A program made the translations under genes and the position numbers. The notes under the pieces were generated by a model that saw only the letters and a program-made list of their open reading frames with translations, was not told where the DNA came from and searched no databases. Source: Alentia gelatinosa (Eukaryota > Annelida > Polychaeta > Phyllodocida > Polynoidae). From it: a stretch of 64,000 bases of DNA. Location: contig OX465589.1 of NCBI GenBank assembly GCA_950022655.1, forward strand, positions 30,233,970-30,297,969, in the 5' to 3' direction. Below are positions 21,337 to 35,322 of this stretch, piece after piece; the stretch's first letter is position 1, and the number at the start of each line of letters is the position of its first letter.

Positions 21337-23225
21337 TTGCATCATGAGTTATATGGGGTGTATCGGGACCATGGCAACTTTTTCATGCACCCTCCCAATA
21401 CGTTACGATGCGCACTGACGCGCACCGACGCGAACCTATACGCTACGATATGCCTTCCGACATGCTACGATATGGTAATTTTGTATCGGCTCACGTCGGC
21501 TCGTGTCGGCGTTGGTGGGTGCAGGGTCTTAGGGTTAGAGTTAGGTTTAGGGTTAGGGTTGGGGTTGAACTTAAAACGCCATTCTAACAGTACCCTGCAA
21601 TACAGGTACAGGTACCGGTACAAAAATATTAAGTTCTCTGATGCATTGTAGTTTTGAAACGAATTGTTTACTAAGCTGTACATCTAGATTTTGAGAATAA
21701 TCAAAATTAATGTCAGCGATACACACACCACATGTGTCATTTCCTAGCAACTTTAACTAAATATCCAAGCACAGTCTACCTGAGTCGAGGGCAGACACTG
21801 CAGAATGGACACTTAAAACTCGCTCACATTTTCAGCAAAATTTGAAGCTAAGGTAATATAAATAGTTATAATACTTCCAAAATATTCTACTTCATGTATA
21901 TCCATTTTTGCATCTATTAAATACTCAAGTTCAGTACTGGAAAAAAATGGGTCGAATTTGTTGTGGGTCGAGTTCCATTTACGGGTCGAGTTTGTTGTGG
22001 GTCGAGTTTTTTATTGATCGATTTCGTTGCAGGTCGAGTTTTTGAGTATTCATGAGTGACTCTAATTGGTTAAGGGTTAGGGTTAGGGTTAGGATAGGGT
22101 AAGGGTTAGGGTTAGGGTTAAGTACAGGGATAGGAATAGGGATAGGGTTAGGGAGAGGTTTAGTGATAGGGATAGGGATAGTGTTAGGGTTAGGGTTGGT
22201 GTTGAACTTAAAACGCCCTTCTTACAGTATCCTGCAATACAGGGTTAGGGTTAGGGATAGGGTAAGGGTTAGGGTTGGGATAGGGATAGGTCCAGGGTTA
22301 GGGTTAGGATAGGGTTAGGGTTAGGGCTAGGAATTCGTTGTGGGTCGAGTTCCATTTACGGGTCGAGTTTGTTGTGTGTCGAGTTTTTATTGATCGATTT
22401 CGTTGCGGATCGAGTTTTCGAGTATTCATGAGTGACTCTAATTGCTTAAGGGTTAGGGTTAGGGTTAGGGTTAGGGTTAGGATAGGGTAAGGGTTAGGGT
22501 TAGGGTTAAGTACAGGGATAGGAATAGGGATAGGGTTAGGGAGAGGGTTAGTGATAGGGATAGGGATAGAGTTAGGGTTAGGGTTGGTGTTGAACTTAAA
22601 ACGCCCTTCTAACAGTATCCTGCAATACAGGATTAGGGTTAGGGATAGGGTAAGGGTTAGGGTTGGGATAGGGATAGGGTCAGGGTTAGGGTTAGGATAG
22701 GGTTAGGGATAGGGCTAGGGATAGGGTTAGGGATAGAGTTAGGGATGCGGATAGGGCTAGGGTTAGGGCTAGGGTTAGGGTTAGAGGGGGTGTCCACCAA
22801 GCTCCCGACGCGAACTGACACGTCCCCATATTGCCCTTCGTTACAAAATCCATATCATAACAAAATCGTAGAGCTTATCGGGGCAGTTGGTAAGTTTTCT
22901 ACGATAACGCTACTAACGCGGCTCAATGCGCACCGACGCGAACTGATGCAAAACCTGTATCGCAGTATGTAGATGACCCTTTTAACGAGAAATCATATGA
23001 AATAATCGATAGAAAATTATGAAATTTTCAGAATCTGTAGAATCTATAATGCTAAAACGGCTCTGCAAAAATTGTGAAATTTGATAGTGGATAAGGTCTC
23101 AAAACGATCATTTTATACTTTAACTGAGGTATCATATAATATTGTTTTGTATCTACAGATAAAATATCAATCTTAAATATGCATTATTTCTGAAATTATA
23201 ATAGAAATATAGTTAATTACACTGG
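21337..23225 (+). repeat. Satellite unit 12, class M, type I head
   Basis: 1889 bp; C 21950, C' 22335, E 22783. Nearly identical to the unit at 19448. Differences are mainly in E (GACACGTCCCCATATTG near 22817, CATATCATAAC near 22852), both at CpG positions. Confidence 0.95.
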
Positions 23226-25121
23226 TTGCATCATGAGTTATATGGGGTGTATCGGGACCATGGCAACTTTTTCATGCACCCTCCCAATACGTTACGATGC
23301 GCACTGACGCGCACCGACGCGAACCTATACGCTACGATATGCCTTCCGACATGCTACGATATGGTAATTTTGTATCGGCTCACGTCGGCTCGTGTCGGCG
23401 TTGGTGGGTGCAGGGTCTTAGGGTTAGAGTTAGGTTTAGGGTTAGGGTTGGGGTTGAACTTAAAACGCCATTCTAACAGTACCCTGCAATACAGGTACAG
23501 GTACCGGTACAAAAATATTAAGTTCTCTGATGCATTGTAGTTTTGAAACGAATTGTTTACTAAGCTGTACATCTAGATTTTGAGAATAATCAAAATTAAT
23601 GTCAGCGATACACACACCACATGTGTCATTTCCTAGCAACTTTAACTAAATATCCAAGCACAGTCTACCTGAGTCGAGGGCAGACACTGCAGAATGGACA
23701 CTTAAAACTCGCTCACATTTTCAGCAAAATTTGAAGCTAAGGTAATATAAATAGTAATAATACTTCCAAAATATTCTACTTCATGTATATCCATTTTTGC
23801 ATCTATTAAATACTCAAGTTCAGTACTGGAAAAAAATGGGTCGAATTTGTTGTGGGTCGAGTTCCATTTACGGGTCGAGTTTGTTGTGGGTCGAGTTTTT
23901 TATTGATCGATTTCGTTGCGGGTCGAGTTTTTGAGTATTCATGAGTGACTCTAATTGGTTAAGGGTTAGGGTTAGGGTTAGGATAGGGTAAGGGTTAGGG
24001 TTAGGGTTAAGTACAGGGATAGGAATAGGGATAGGGTTAGGGAGAGGTTTAGTGATAGGGATAGGGATAGTGTTAGGGTTAGGGTTGGTGTTGAACTTAA
24101 AACGCCCTTCTTACAGTATCCTGCAATACAGGGTTAGGGTTAGGGATAGGGTAAGGGTTAGGGTTGGGATAGGGATAGGTCCAGGGTTAGGGTTAGGATA
24201 GGGTTAGGGTTAGGGCTAGGAATTCGTTGTGGGTCGAGTTCCATTTACGGGTCGAGTTTGTTGTGTGTCGAGTTTTTATTGATCGATTTTGTTGCGGATC
24301 GAGTTTTCGAGTATTCATGAGTGACTCTAATTGCTTAAGGGTTAGGGTTAGGGTTAGGGTTAGGGTTAGGGTTAGGATAGGGTAAGGGTTAGGGTTAGGG
24401 TTAAGTACAGGGATAGGAATAGGGATAGGGTTAGGAAGAGGGTTAGTGATAGGGATAGGGATAGTGTTAGGGTTAGGGTTGGTGTTGAACTTAAAACGCC
24501 CTTCTAACAGTATCCTGCAATACTGGATTAGGGTTAGGGATAGGGTAAGGGTTAGGGTTGGGATAGGGATAGGGTCAGGGTTAGGGTTAGGATAGGGTTA
24601 GGGATAGGGCTAGGGATAGGGTTAGGGATAGAGTTAGGGATGCGGATAGGGTTAGGGTTAGGGCTAGGGTTAGGGTTAGAGGGGGTGTCCACCAAGCTCC
24701 TGACGCGAACTGACGCGCCCCCATATTGCCCTTCCGATACAAAATCCATATCGTAACAAACTCGTAGAGCTTATCGGGGCAGTTGGTAAGTTTTCTATGA
24801 TAACGCTACTGACGCGGCTTAATGCGCACCGACGCAAACTGATGCGAAACCTGTATCGCAGTGTGTAGATGACCCTTTTAACGGGAAATCATATGAAATA
24901 ATCGATAGAAAATTATGAAATTTTCAGAATCTGTAGAATCTATAATGCTAAAACGGCTCTGCAAAAATTGTGAAATTTGATAGTGGATAAGGTCTCAAAA
25001 CGATCATTTTATACTTTAACTGAGGTATCATATAATATTGTTTTGTATCTACAGATAAAATATCAATCTTAGATATGCATTATTTCTGGAATTATAATAG
25101 AAATATGGTTAATTACACTGG
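23226..25121 (+). repeat. Satellite unit 13, class M, type I head
   Basis: 1896 bp; C 23838, C' 24224, E 24678. The left two thirds match the preceding M units (GGCAACTTTTTC, CTTCTTACAG near 24107). The right part has reverted to CCCTTCCGATAC and GACGCGCCCCC in E, so the edge of the homogenised block falls inside this unit. Private ACAAACTCGTAG near 24755, AATACTGGATTAGG near 24520 and CTTAGATATGC near 25068. Confidence 0.95.
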
Positions 25122-27574
25122 TTGCATCATGAGTTATATGGGGTGTATCGGGACCATGGCACCTTTTTCATGCACCCTCCCAATACATTACGATGCGCAC
25201 TGACGCGCACCGACGCGAACCTATACGCTACGATATGCCTTCCGACATGCTACGATATGGTAATTTTGTATCGGCTCACGTCGGCTCGTGTCGGCGTTGG
25301 TGGGTGCAGGGTCTTAGGGTTAGAGTTAGGTTTAGGGTTAGGGTTGGGGTTGAACTTAAAACGCCATTCTAACAGTACCCTGCAATACAGGTACAGGTAC
25401 CGGTACAAAAATATTAAGTTCTCTGATGCATTGTAGTTTTGAAACGAATTGTTTACTAAGCTGTACATCTAGATTTTGAGAATAATCAAAATTAATGTTA
25501 GCGATACACACACCACATGTGTCATTTCCTAGCAACTTTAACTAAATATCCAAGCACAGTCTACCTGAGTCGAGGGCAGACACTGCAGAATGGACACTTA
25601 AAACTCGCTCACATTTTCAGCAAAATTTGAAGCTAAGGTAATATAAATAGTAATAATACTTCCAAAATATTCTACTTCATGTATATCCATTTTTGCATCT
25701 ATTAAATACTCAAGTTCAGTACTGGAAAAAAATGGGTCGAATTTGTTGTGGGTCGAGTTCCATTTACGGGTCGAGTTTGTTGTGGGTCGAGTTTTTTATT
25801 GATCGATTTCGTTGCGGGTCGAGTTTTTGAGTATTCATGAGTGACTCTAATTGGTTAAGGGTTAGGGTTAGGGTTAGGGTTAGGATAGGGTAAGGGTTAG
25901 GGTTTGGGTTAAGTACAGGGATAGGAATAGGGATAGGGTTAAGGAGAGGGTTAGCGATAGGGATAGGGATAGTGTTAGGGTTAGGGTTGGTGTTGAACTT
26001 AAAACGCCCTTCTAACAGTATCCTGCAATACAGGGTTAGGGTTAGGGATAGGGTAAGGGTTAGGGTTGGGATAGGGATAGGTCCAGGGTTAGGGTTAGGA
26101 TAGGGTTAGGGTTAGGGCTAGGAATTCGTTGTGGGTCGAGTTCCATTTACGGGTCAAGTTTGTTGTGGGTCGAGTTTTTTATTGATCGATTTCGTTGCGG
26201 GTCGAGTTTTTGCGTTGCCTCGTGTCGGCGTTGGTGGGTGCAGGGTCTTAGGGTTAGAGTTAGGTTTAGGGTTAGGGTTGGGGTTGAACTTAAAACGCCA
26301 TTCTAACAGTACCCTGCAATACAGGTACAGGTACCGGTACAAAAATATTAAGTTCTCTGATGCATTGTAGTTTTGAAACGAATTGTTTACTAAGCTGTAC
26401 ATCTAGATTTTGAGAATAATCAAAATTAATGTTAGCGATACACACACCACATGTGTCATTTCCTAGCAACTTTAACTAAATATCCAAGCACAGTCTACCT
26501 GAGTCGAGGGCAGACACTGCAGAATGGACACTCAAAACTCGTTCACATTTTCAGCAAAATTTGAAGCTAAGGTAATATAAATAGTAATAATACTTCCAAA
26601 ATATTCTACTTCATGTATATCTATTTTTGCATCTATTAAATACTCAAGTTCAGTACTGGAAAAAAATGGGTCGAATTTGTTGTGGGTCGAGTTCCATTTA
26701 CGGGTTGAGTTTGTTGTGGGTCGAGTTTTTTATTGATCGATTTCGTTGCGGGTCGAGTTTTTTAGTATTCATGAGTGACTCTAATTGGTTAAGGGTTAGG
26801 GTTAGGGTTAGGGTTAAGGTTAGGGTTAGGATAGGGTAAGGGTTAGGGTTAGGGTTAAGTACAGGGATAGGAATAGGGATAGGGTTAGGGAGAGGGTTAG
26901 TGATAGGGATAGGGATAGTGTTAGGGTTAGGGTTGGTGTTGAACTTAAAACGCCCTTCTAACAGTATCCTGCAATACAGGATTAGGGTTAGGGATAGGGT
27001 AAGGGTTAGGGTTGGGATAGGGATAGGGTCAGGGTTAGGGTTAGGATAGGGTTAGGGATAGGGCTAGGGATAGGGTTAGGGATAGAGTTAGGGATGGGGA
27101 TAGGGTTAGGGTTAGGGCTAGGGTTAGGGTTAGAGGGGGTGTCCACCAAGCTCCCGACGCGAACTGACGCGCCCCCATATTGCCCTTCCGATACAAAATC
27201 CATATTGTAACAAAATCGTAGAGCTTATCGGGGCAGTTGGTAAGTTTTCTACGATAATGCTACTGACGCGGCTCAATGCGCACCAACGCAAACTGATGCA
27301 AAACCTGTATCGCAGTGTATAGATGACTCTTTTAACGGGAAATCATATGAAATAATCGATAGAAAATTATGAAATTTTCAGAATCTGTAGAATCTTTAAT
27401 GCTGAAACGGCTCTGCAAAAATTGTGAAATTTGATAGTAGATAAGGTCTCAAAACGATCATTTTATACTTTAACTGAGGTATCATATAATATTGTTTGTA
27501 TCTACAGATAAAATATCAATCTTAAATATGCATTATTTCTGGTACTATAAAGGAAATATGGTTAATTACACTGG
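25122..27574 (+). repeat. Satellite unit 14, class L1, type I head
   Basis: 2453 bp. C 25735, truncated C near 26123, junction 26210 (GTTGCCTCG form), second C 26667, E 27132; there is no C'. It has the type I head of the M block on its left and the L1 body of the two units on its right, so it is the recombinant edge between them. GAGGGTTAGCGATAGG near 25951 is private. Confidence 0.95.
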
Positions 27575-30027
27575 TTGCATCATGAGCTATATCGGGGTGT
27601 ATCGGGACCATGGCACCTTTTTCATGCACCTCCCAATACGTTACGACGCACACTGACGCGCACCGACGCGAACCGATACGCTACGATATGCCTTCCGACG
27701 TGCTACGATATGGTAATTTTGTATCGGCTCTCGTCGGCTCGTGTCGGCGTTGGTGGGTGCAGGGTCTTAGGGTTAGAGTTAGGTTTAGGGTTAGGGTTGG
27801 GGTTGAACTTAAAACGCCATTCTAACAGTATCCTGCAATACAGGTACAGGTACCGGTACAAAAATATTAAGTTCTCTGATGCATTGTAGTTTTGAAATGA
27901 ATTGTTTACTAAGCTGTACATCTAGATTTTGAGAATAATCAAAATTAAGGTTAGCGATACACACACCACATGTGTCATTTCCTAGCAACTTTAACTAAAT
28001 ATCCAAGCACAGTCTACCTGAGTCGAGGGCAGACACTGCAGAATGGACACTCAAAACTCTCTCACATTTTCAGCAAAATTTGAAGCTAAGGTAATATAAA
28101 TAGTAATAATACTTCCAAAATATTCTACTTCATGTATATCCATTTTTGCATCTATTAAATACTCAAGTTCAGTACTGGAAAAAAATGGGTTGAATTTGTT
28201 GTGGGTCGAGTTCCATTTACGGGTCGAGTTTGTTGTGGGTCGAGTTTTTTATTGATCGATTTCGTTGCGGGTCGAGTTTTTGAGTATTCATGAGTGACTC
28301 TAATTGGTTAAGGGTTAGGGTTAGGGTTAGGGTTAGGATAGGGTAAGGGTTAGGGTTTGGGTTAAGTACAGGGATAGGAATAGGGATAGGGTTAAGGAGA
28401 GGGTTAGTGATAGGGATAGGGATAGTGTTAGGGTTAGGGTTGGTGTTGAACTTAAAACGCCCTTCTAACAGTATCCTGCAATACAGGGTTAGGGTTAGGG
28501 ATAGGGTAAAGGTTAGGGTTGGGATAGGGATAGGTCCAGGGTTAGGGTTAGGATAGGGTTAGGGTTAGGGCTAGGAATTCGTTGTGGGTCGAGTTCCATT
28601 TACGGGTCAAGTTTGTTGTGGGTCGAGTTTTTTATTGATCGATTTCGTTGCGGGTCGAGTTTTTGCGTTGCCTCGTGTCGGCGTTGGTGGGTGCAGGGTC
28701 TTAGGGTTAGAGTTAGGTTTAGGGTTAGGGTTGGGGTTGAACTTAAAACGCCATTCTAACAGTACCCTGCAATACAGGTACAGGTACCGGTACAAAAATA
28801 TTGAGTTCTCTGATGCATTGTAGTTTTGAAACGAATTGTTTACTAAGCTGTACATCTAGATTTTGAGAATAATCAAAATTAATGTTAGCGATACACACAC
28901 CACATGTGTCATTTCCTAGCAACTTTAACTAAATATCCAAGCACAGTCTACCTGAGTCGAGGGCAGACACTGCAGAATGGACACTCAAAACTCTCTCACA
29001 TTTTCAGCAAAATTTGAAGCTAAGGTAATATAAATAGTAATAATACTTCCAAAATATTCTACTTCATGTATATCTATTTTTGCATCTATTAAATACTCAA
29101 GTTCAGTACTGGAAAAAAATGGGTCGAATTTGTTGTGGGTCGAGTTCCATTTACGGGTTGAGTTTGTTGTGGGTCGAGTTTTTTATTGATCGATTTCGTT
29201 GCGGGTCGAGTTTTTTAGTATTCATGAGTGACTCTAATTGGTTAAGGGTTAGGGTTAGGGTTAGGGTTAAGGTTAGGGTTAGGATAGGGTAAGGGTTAGG
29301 GTTAGGGTTAAGTACAGGGATAGGAATAGGGATAGGGTTAGGGAGAGGGTTAGTGATAGGGATAGGGATAGTGTTAGGGTTAGGGTTGGTGTTGAACTTA
29401 AAACGCCCTTCTAACAGTATCCTGCAATACAGGATTAGGGTTAGGGATAGGGTAAGGGTTAGGGTTGGGATAGGGATAGGGTCAGGGTTAGGGTTAGGAT
29501 AGGGTTAGGGATAGGGCTAGGGATAGGGTTAGGGATAGAGTTAGGGATGGGGATAGGGTTAGGGTTAGGGCTAGGGTTAGGGTTAGAGGGGGTGTCCACC
29601 AAGCTCCCGACGCGAACTGACGCGCCCCCATATTGCCCTTCCGATACAAAATCCATATTGTAACAAAATCGTAGAGCTTATCGGGGCAGTTGGTAAGTTT
29701 TCTACGATAACGCTACTGACGCGGCTCAATGCGCACCAACGCAAACTGATGCAAAACCTGTATCGCAGTGTATAGATGACTCTTTTAACGGGAAATCATA
29801 TGAAATAATCGATAGAAAATTATGAAATTTTCAGAATCTGTAGAATCTTTAATGCTGAAACGGCTCTGCAAAAATTGTGAAATTTGATAGTAGATAAGGT
29901 CTCAAAACGATCATTTTATACTTTAACTGAGGTATCATATAATATTGTTTGTATCTACAGATAAAATATCAATCTTAAATATGCATTATTTCTGGTACTA
30001 TAAAGGAAATATGGTTAATTACACTGG
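27575..30027 (+). repeat. Satellite unit 15, class L1, type II head
   Basis: 2453 bp; C 28186, junction 28663, second C 29120, E 29585. The head has a 1-bp loss (CATGCACCTCCCAAT near 27624) and GACGCACACTG, both shared with the next unit. B shows AACTCTCTCAC, and block A continues AATATTGAGTTC near 28797 after the junction. Confidence 0.95.
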
Positions 30028-32480
30028 TTGCATCATGAGCTATATCGGGGTGTATCGGGACCATGGCACCTTTTTCATGCACCTCCCAATACGTTACGAC
30101 GCACACTGACGCGCACCGACGCGAACCGATACGCTACGATATGCCTTCCGACGTGCTACGATATGGTAATTTTGTATCGGCTCTCGTCGGCTCGTGTCGG
30201 CGTTGGTGGGTGCAGGGTCTTAGGGTTAGAGTTAGGTTTAGGGTTAGGGTTGGGGTTGAACTTAAAACGCCATTCTAACAGTATCCTGCAATACAGGTAC
30301 AGGTACCGGTACAAAAATATTAAGTTCTCTGATGCATTGTAGTTTTGAAATGAATTGTTTACTAAGCTGTACATCTAGATTTTGAGAATAATCAAAATTA
30401 AGGTTAGCGATACACACACCACATGTGTCATTTCCTAGCAACTTTAACTAAATATCCAAGCACAGTCTACCTGAGTCGAGGGCAGACACTGCAGAATGGA
30501 CACTCAAAACTCTCTCACATTTTCAGCAAAATTTGAAGCTAAGGTAATATAAATAGTAATAATACTTCCAAAATATTCTACTTCATGTATATCCATTTTT
30601 GCATCTATTAAATACTCAAGTTCAGTACTGGAAAAAAATGGGTTGAATTTGTTGTGGGTCGAGTTCCATTTACGGGTCGAGTTTGTTGTGGGTCGAGTTT
30701 TTTATTGATCGATTTCGTTGCGGGTCGAGTTTTTGAGTATTCATGAGTGACTCTAATTGGTTAAGGGTTAGGGTTAGGGTTAGGGTTAGGATAGGGTAAG
30801 GGTTAGGGTTTGGGTTAAGTACAGGGATAGGAATAGGGATAGGGTTAAGGAGAGGGTTAGTGATAGGGATAGGGATAGTGTTAGGGTTAGGGTTGGTGTT
30901 GAACTTAAAACGCCCTTCTAACAGTATCCTGCAATACAGGGTTAGGGTTAGGGATAGGGTAAAGGTTAGGGTTGGGATAGGGATAGGTCCAGGGTTAGGG
31001 TTAGGATAGGGTTAGGGTTAGGGCTAGGAATTCGTTGTGGGTCGAGTTCCATTTACGGGTCAAGTTTGTTGTGGGTCGAGTTTTTTATTGATCGATTTCG
31101 TTGCGGGTCGAGTTTTTGCGTTGCCTCGTGTCGGCGTTGGTGGGTGCAGGGTCTTAGGGTTAGAGTTAGGTTTAGGGTTAGGGTTGGGGTTGAACTTAAA
31201 ACGCCATTCTAACAGTACCCTGCAATACAGGTACAGGTACCGGTACAAAAATATTGAGTTCTCTGATGCATTGTAGTTTTGAAACGAATTGTTTACTAAG
31301 CTGTACATCTAGATTTTGAGAATAATCAAAATTAATGTTAGCGATACACACACCACATGTGTCATTTCCTAGCAACTTTAACTAAATATCCAAGCACAGT
31401 CTACCTGAGTCGAGGGCAGACACTGCAGAATGGACACTCAAAACTCTCTCACATTTTCAGCAAAATTTGAAGCTAAGGTAATATAAATAGTAATAATACT
31501 TCCAAAATATTCTACTTCATGTATATCTATTTTTGCATCTATTAAATACTCAAGTTCAGTACTGGAAAAAAATGGGTCGAATTTGTTGTGGGTCGAGTTC
31601 CATTTACGGGTTGAGTTTGTTGTGGGTCGAGTTTTTTATTGATCGATTTCATTGCGGGTCGAGTTTTTGAGTATTCATGAGTGACTCTAATTGGTTAAGG
31701 GTTAGGGTTAGGGTTAGGGTTAGGGTTAAGGTTAGGGTTAGGATAGGGTAAGGGTTAGGGTTAGGGTTAAGTACAGGGATAGGAATAGGGATAGGGTTAG
31801 GGAGAGGGTTAGTGATAGGGATAGGGATAGTTTTAGGGTTAGGGTTGGTGTTGAACTTAAAACGCCCTTCTAACAGTATCCTGCAATACAGGATTAGGGT
31901 TAGGGATAGGCTAAGGGTTAGGGTTGGGATAGGGATAGGGTCAGGGTTAGGGTTAGGATAGGGTTAGGGATAGGGCTAGGGATAGTGTTAGGGATAGAGT
32001 TAGGGATGGGGATAGGGTTAGGGTTAGGGTTAGGGTTAGAGGGGGTGTCCACCAAGCTCCCGACGCGAACTGACGCGCCCCCATATTGCCCTTCCGATAC
32101 AAAATCCATATTGTAACAAAATCGTAGAGCTTATCGGGGCAGTTGGTAAGTTTTCTACGATAACGCTACTGACGCGGCTCAATGCGCACCAACGCAAACT
32201 GATGCAAAACCTGTATCGCAGTGTATAGATGACTCTTTTAACGGGAAATCATATGAAATAATCGATAGAAAATTATGAAATTTTCAGAATCTGTAGAATC
32301 TTTAATGCTGAAACGGCTCTGCAAAAATTGTGAAATTTGATAGTAGATAAGGTCTCAAAACGATCATTTTATACTTTAACTGAGGTATCATATAATATTA
32401 TTTGTATCTACAGATAAAATATCAATCTTAAATATGCATTATTTCTGGTACTATAAAGGAAATATGGTTAATTACACTGG
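30028..32480 (+). repeat. Satellite unit 16, class L1, type II head
   Basis: 2453 bp; C 30640, junction 31116, second C 31574, E 32038. Essentially identical to the unit at 27575 up to its second C. After that it differs at TTTCATTGCGGG near 31648, by one extra GGGTTA near 31700-31735, by ATAGTTTTAGGG near 31828, and by a shorter GGGTTA series before E near 32020. Confidence 0.95.
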
Positions 32481-35322
32481 TTGCATCATGAGCTATATCG
32501 GGGTGTATCGGGACCATGGCACCTTTTTCATGCACCCTCCCAATACGTTACGACGCGCACTGACGCGCACCGACGCGAACCGATACGCTACGATATGCCT
32601 TCCGACGTGCTACGATATGGTAATTTTGTATCGGCTCTCGTCGGCTCGTGTCGGCGTTGGTGGGTGCAGGGTCTTAGGGTTAGAGTTAGGTTTAGGGTTA
32701 GGGTTGGGGTTGAACTTAAAACGCCATTCTAACAGTATCCTGCAATACAGGTACAGGTACCGGTACAAAAATATTAAGTTCTCTGATGCATTGTAGTTTT
32801 GAAATGAATTGTTTACTAAGCTGTACATCTAGATTTTGAGAATAATCAAAATTAAGGTTAGCGATACACACACCACATGTGTCATTTCCTAGCAACTTTA
32901 ACTAAATATCCAAGCACAGTCTACCTGAGTCGAGGGCAGACACTGCAGAATGGACACTCAAAACTCTCTCACATTTTCAGCAAAATTTGAAGCTAAGGTA
33001 ATATAAATAGTAATAATACTTCCAAAATATTCTACTTCATGTATATCCATTTTTGCATCTATTAAATACTCAAGTTCAGTACTGGAAAAAAATGGGTCGA
33101 ATTTGTTGTGGGTCGAGTTCCATTTACGGGTCGAGTTTGTTGTGGGTCGAGTTTTTTATTGATCTATTTCGTTGAGGGTCGAGTTTCCAAGTATGCATGA
33201 GTGACTCTAATTGGTTAAGGGTTAGGGTTAGGGTTAGGGCTAGGATTAGGGTTAGGGTTAGGGTTAGGATAGGGTAAGGGTTAGGGTTTGGGTTAAGTAC
33301 AGGGATAGGAATAGGGATAGGGTTAAGGAGAGGGTTAGTGATAGGGATAGGGATAGTGTTAGGGTTAGGGTTGGTGTTGAACTTAAAACGCCCTTCTAAC
33401 AGTATCCTGCAATACAGGGTTAGGGTTAGGGATAGGGTAAGGGTTAGGGTTGGGATAGGGATAGGTCCAGGGTTAGGGTTAGGATAGGGTTAGGGTTAGG
33501 GCTAGGAATTTGTTGTGGGTCGAGTTCCATTTACGGGTCAAGTTTGTTGTGGGTCAAGTTTTTTATTGATCGATTTCGTTGCGGGTCGAGTTTTTGCGTT
33601 GGCTCGTGTCGGCGTTGGTGGGTGCAGGGTCTTAGGGTTAGAGTTAGGTTTAGGGTTAGGGTTGGGGTTGAACCTAAAACGCCATTCTAACAGTACCCTG
33701 CAATACAGGTACAGGTACCGGTACAAAAATATTAAGTTCTCTGATGCATTGTAGTTTTGAAACGAATTGTTCACTAAGCTGTACATCTAGATTTTGAGAA
33801 TAATCAAAATTAATGTTAGCGATACACACACCACATGTGTCATTTCCTAGCAACTTTAACCAAATATCCAAGCACAGTCTACCTGAGTCGAGGGCAGACA
33901 CTGCAGAATGGACACTCAAAACTCGCTCACATTTTCAGCAAAATTTGAAGCTAAGGTAATATAAATAGTAATAATACTTTCAAAATATTCTACTTCATGT
34001 ATATCCATTTTTGCATTTATTAAATACTCAAGTTCAGTACTGGAAAAAAATGGGCCGAATTTGTTGTGGGTCGAGTTCCATTTACGGGTCGAGTTTGTTG
34101 TGGGTCGAGTTTTTTATTGATCGATTTCGTTGCGGGTCGAGTTTTTGAGTATTCATGAGTGACTCTAATTGGTTAAGGGTTAGGGTTAGGGTTAGGGTTA
34201 GGATAGGGTAAGGGTTAGGGTTAGGGTTAAGTACAGGGATAGGAATAGGGATAGGGTTAGGGAGAGGTTTAGTGATAGGGATAGGGATAGTGTTAGGGTT
34301 AGGGTTGGTGTTGAACTTAAAACGCCCTTCTAACAGTATCCTGCAATACAGGGTTAGGGTTAGGGATAGGGTAAGGGTTAGGGTTGGGATAGGGATAGGT
34401 CCAGGGTTAGGGTTAGGATAGGGTTAGGGTTAGGGCTAGGAATTCGTTGTGGGTCGAGTTCCATTTACGGGTCGAGTTTGTTGTGTGTCGAGTTTTTATT
34501 GATCGATTTCATTGCGGATCGAGTTTTCGAGTATTCATGAGTGACTCTAATTGCTTAAGGGTTAGGGTTAGGGTTAGGATAGGGTAAGGGTTAGGGTTAG
34601 GGTTAAGTACAGGGATAGGAATAGGGATAGGGTTAGGGAGAGGGTTAGTGATAGGGATAGGGATAGTGTTAGGGTTAGGGTTGGTGTTGAACTTAAAACG
34701 CCCTTCTAACAGTATCCTGCAATACAGGATTAGGGTTAGGGATAGGGTAAGGGTTAGGGTTGGGATAGGGATAGGGTCAGGGTTAGGGTTAGGATAGGGT
34801 TAGGGATAGGGCTAGGGATAGGGTTAGGGATAGAGTTAGGGATGCGGATAGGGTTAGGGTTAGGGCTAGGGTTAGGGTTAGATGGGGTGTCCACCAAGCT
34901 CCCGACGCGAACTGACGCGCCCCCATATTGCCCTTCCGATACAAAATCCATATCGTAACAAAATCGTAGAGCTTATCGGGGCAGTTGGTAAGTTTTCTAC
35001 GATAACACTACTGACGCGGCTCAATGCGCACCGACGCAAACTGATGCAAAACCTGTATCGCAGTGTGTAGATGACCCTTTTAACAGGAAATCATATGAAA
35101 TAATCGATAGAAAATTATGAAATTTTCAGAATCTGTAGAATCTTTAATGCTGAAACGGCTCTGCAAAAATTGTGAAATTTGATAGTAGATAAGGTCTCAA
35201 AACGATCATTTTATACTTTAACTGAGGTATCATATAATATTGTTTGTATCTACAGATAAAATATCAATCTTAAATATGCATTATTTCTGGAACTATAAAG
35301 GAAATATGGTTAATTACACTGG
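32481..35322 (+). repeat. Satellite unit 17, class L2, type II head
   Basis: 2842 bp; C 33094, junction 33595, GGGCCG-form C 34054, C' 34443, E 34880 (AGATGGGG allele). Private to this unit and the one at 37213: GAGTTTCCAAGTATGC near 33181, GGGCTAGGATTAGGG near 33237, GAACCTAAAACG near 33669 and GTTCACTAAGC near 33769. Confidence 0.95.

Larger units (their letters stand above)
17553..25121 (+). repeat. Homogenised run of four M units (about 1889 bp)
   Basis: Four units of 1895, 1889, 1889 and 1896 bp share GGCAACTTTTTC in the head and GAAATTATAATAG in the preceding tail. Homogenisation does not respect the phasing used here. The CCCTTCGTTAC allele of E runs from the unit before (17165) to 22836, and CTTCTTACAG runs from 20330 to 24111. 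Different variants therefore have offset edges, as expected for successive unequal exchanges or conversions of different lengths. Confidence 0.88.
25122..32480 (+). repeat. Homogenised run of three L1 units (2453 bp)
   Basis: Spacings of exactly 2453 bp occur three times, and the GTTGCCTCG junction form is confined to this run (26210, 28663, 31116). This is the only place in the window where the fusion module is followed by a single C-D; elsewhere it is followed by C-D-C'-D'. The exact spacing and near identity indicate recent expansion. Confidence 0.9.
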
